Shown one piece after another: positions 6,161 through 6,523 of a stretch of DNA of 6,523 bases. The DNA lies in contig NZ_JBHUIO010000014.1 of NCBI RefSeq assembly GCF_042682745.1, positions 1 through 6,523 on the forward strand, given 5' to 3'. Both the position numbers and the translations under genes were made by a program. Origin of the DNA: Tumebacillus_A lipolyticus (GTDB taxonomy: Bacteria; Bacillota; Bacilli; Tumebacillales; Tumebacillaceae). The notes beneath the pieces are model-generated. The model had not been told where the DNA came from. It worked only from the letters and a program-made list of their open reading frames with translations, and made no database searches. Every line of letters starts with the position of its first letter. The stretch's first letter is position 1.

Positions 6161-6345
6161 CGCGCCATGTTTGAGCGAGCGAAGGGGGTGCCACCGGGTG
6201 GTCGGGGCAGGAGGGCAAAAGAGTTGCACAAGTCGCAGGGGGAAAGTCTGGGGCGGTGAGGAAAATCTTTCAAGGAGCGAGTTCGCGCGTGCATTTTGCG
6301 CGAGTCGAGCGGGAGAAAGATTTCCTCATCGCCCCAACAGGCCGG
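6161..6345. repeat. Degenerate repeat unit C
   Basis: This unit starts with the same CGCGCCATGTTTGAGCGAGCGA, then diverges strongly. It keeps an AGAGTT.CACAA.TC trace near 6219-6234 and regains similarity at GAGCGAGTTCGCGCG and TGCATTTTGCGCGAGTCGAG near 6275-6309. The last part of the unit, found in A and B as CAGTACCACCCTACG onward, is missing. Its outer stem, 6249-6336, is the best preserved of the three. Confidence 0.65.
6249..6336. repeat. Long imperfect inverted repeat (hairpin core of unit C)
   Basis: The left arm at 6249-6270 (GGGGCGGTGAGG then AAAATCTTT) pairs with the right arm at 6316-6336 (AAAGATTTCC then TCATCGCCCCA). The match is about 21 bp with one bulged base and one G:T pair. 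The 45-nt interior carries a second nested stem, TCGCGC/GCGCGA, around GTGCATTTT. No U tract follows, so it is not a simple terminator. Confidence 0.8.
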
Positions 6346-6428
6346 CACCTGCCTCACCAACAGTGGCATATCGCAAGAAACGCTCCCACCACCCAAGTGC
6401 ATCCAACATAAAAACGCCACGCACCCCG
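6346..6428. other. Unique spacer between the repeat array and the satellite
   Basis: About 80 bases belong to neither repeat. I see no gene, promoter or strong dyad in them. The minus-strand open frame that crosses here also runs through repeat unit C and has no SD or recognisable motif. Confidence 0.5.
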
Positions 6429-6523
6429 CTACACTCCCTACACTCCCTACACTCATACACTCACACACTCACACACTCACACACTCACACACTCACACAC
6501 TCACACACTCACACACTCACACA
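6429..6523. repeat. 8-bp satellite (CACACTCA)n, running off the right edge
   Basis: Three 9-mers of the type CTACACTCC/CTACACTCA (6429-6455) lead through TACACTCA (6456-6463) into seven perfect CACACTCA units (6464-6519) plus a half unit. The gradient from 9-mers to uniform 8-mers suggests recent slippage expansion. The true length cannot be seen because the window ends inside it. Confidence 0.95.

Larger units (their letters stand above)
5598..6345. repeat. Tandem array of about 275-bp structured repeats (two full copies, one degenerate)
   Basis: Aligned at the recurring CGCGCCATGTTTGAGC, units begin at 5613, 5891 and 6161, giving spacings of 278 and 270 bp. The strongest identity is 5821-5910 against 6091-6180, with 3 mismatches in 90 bases. 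Upstream parts of units A and B also match (for example GAGGCATAGGAGTTA with ACAAATCA) but with substitutions and indels; unit C keeps only traces of these parts. Each unit contains two hairpins of the form GAGCGAGTTYGCGCG...TTTT.CGCG...GAG. Short frames cross the repeats on both strands, but their differences do not favour synonymous changes overall and no SD supports them. The array is best read as non-coding: a degenerate mobile repeat, an extragenic palindromic family or a structured RNA. No transposase is nearby. Confidence 0.85.

Noticed and set aside
5598..6345. CRISPR array
   Set aside because: Units are about 275 bp and differ from each other; there is no short identical repeat with unique spacers of even length, and no cas gene.
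5821..6468. Minus-strand frames sharing ARSNMARKTTAQT-type sequence
   Set aside because: The similarity simply follows from the DNA repeat; all frames on both strands are equally similar. No SD or conserved domain supports them.
6429..6523. Telomere of a linear replicon
   Set aside because: The tract resembles telomere repeats superficially, but it is a simple CA-rich satellite without G-rich strand grouping, and the neighbouring genes are ordinary chromosomal genes.

Overview
The window looks like a chromosomal segment of a moderately GC-rich, Gram-positive Bacillales-type bacterium. The evidence is the adjacent secA-prfB pair, strong AGGAGG-type ribosome binding sites, GTG as well as ATG starts, a +1-frameshifted release factor 2 gene, and an rRNA-operon leader with the CTTGAAAACT boxA-type element typical of Bacillales. 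Composition and leader style would fit the Alicyclobacillaceae (Tumebacillus/Alicyclobacillus-like), but that placement is a guess. All recognised genes lie on the minus strand, so transcription runs from high to low coordinates.

Layout, in transcription order. (1) 5453-6523 holds no credible gene. It contains an 8-bp satellite running off the right edge (6429-6523) and two and a half tandem copies of a structured repeat of about 275 bp (5598-6345). (2) 4352-5452 encodes a 366-aa protein I cannot name; it carries an FDLDTP motif that hints at a nucleotidyltransferase-like fold. (3) 4034-4291 encodes an 85-aa membrane protein. (4) A sigma-A promoter with an extended -10 box and a 17-bp palindrome lie just upstream of secA. 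(5) secA (1439-3880) and prfB (292-1420) are 18 nt apart and probably co-transcribed. (6) A terminator follows prfB at 253-280. (7) Positions 1-206 hold the promoter region and leader of an rRNA operon whose 16S gene should begin just left of the window.

Together the core genes serve protein export (SecA) and translation termination (RF2), next to an rRNA operon. The most unusual points are three. A perfect 10-bp hairpin wraps the RF2 frameshift site, enclosing both the SD-like stimulator and the slip codon. The SecA has no C-terminal zinc-binding tail. The repeat array has a long inverted-repeat core, and one copy has its hairpin apex inverted relative to its right flank. I found no clear defence system, CRISPR array, transposase or tRNA.
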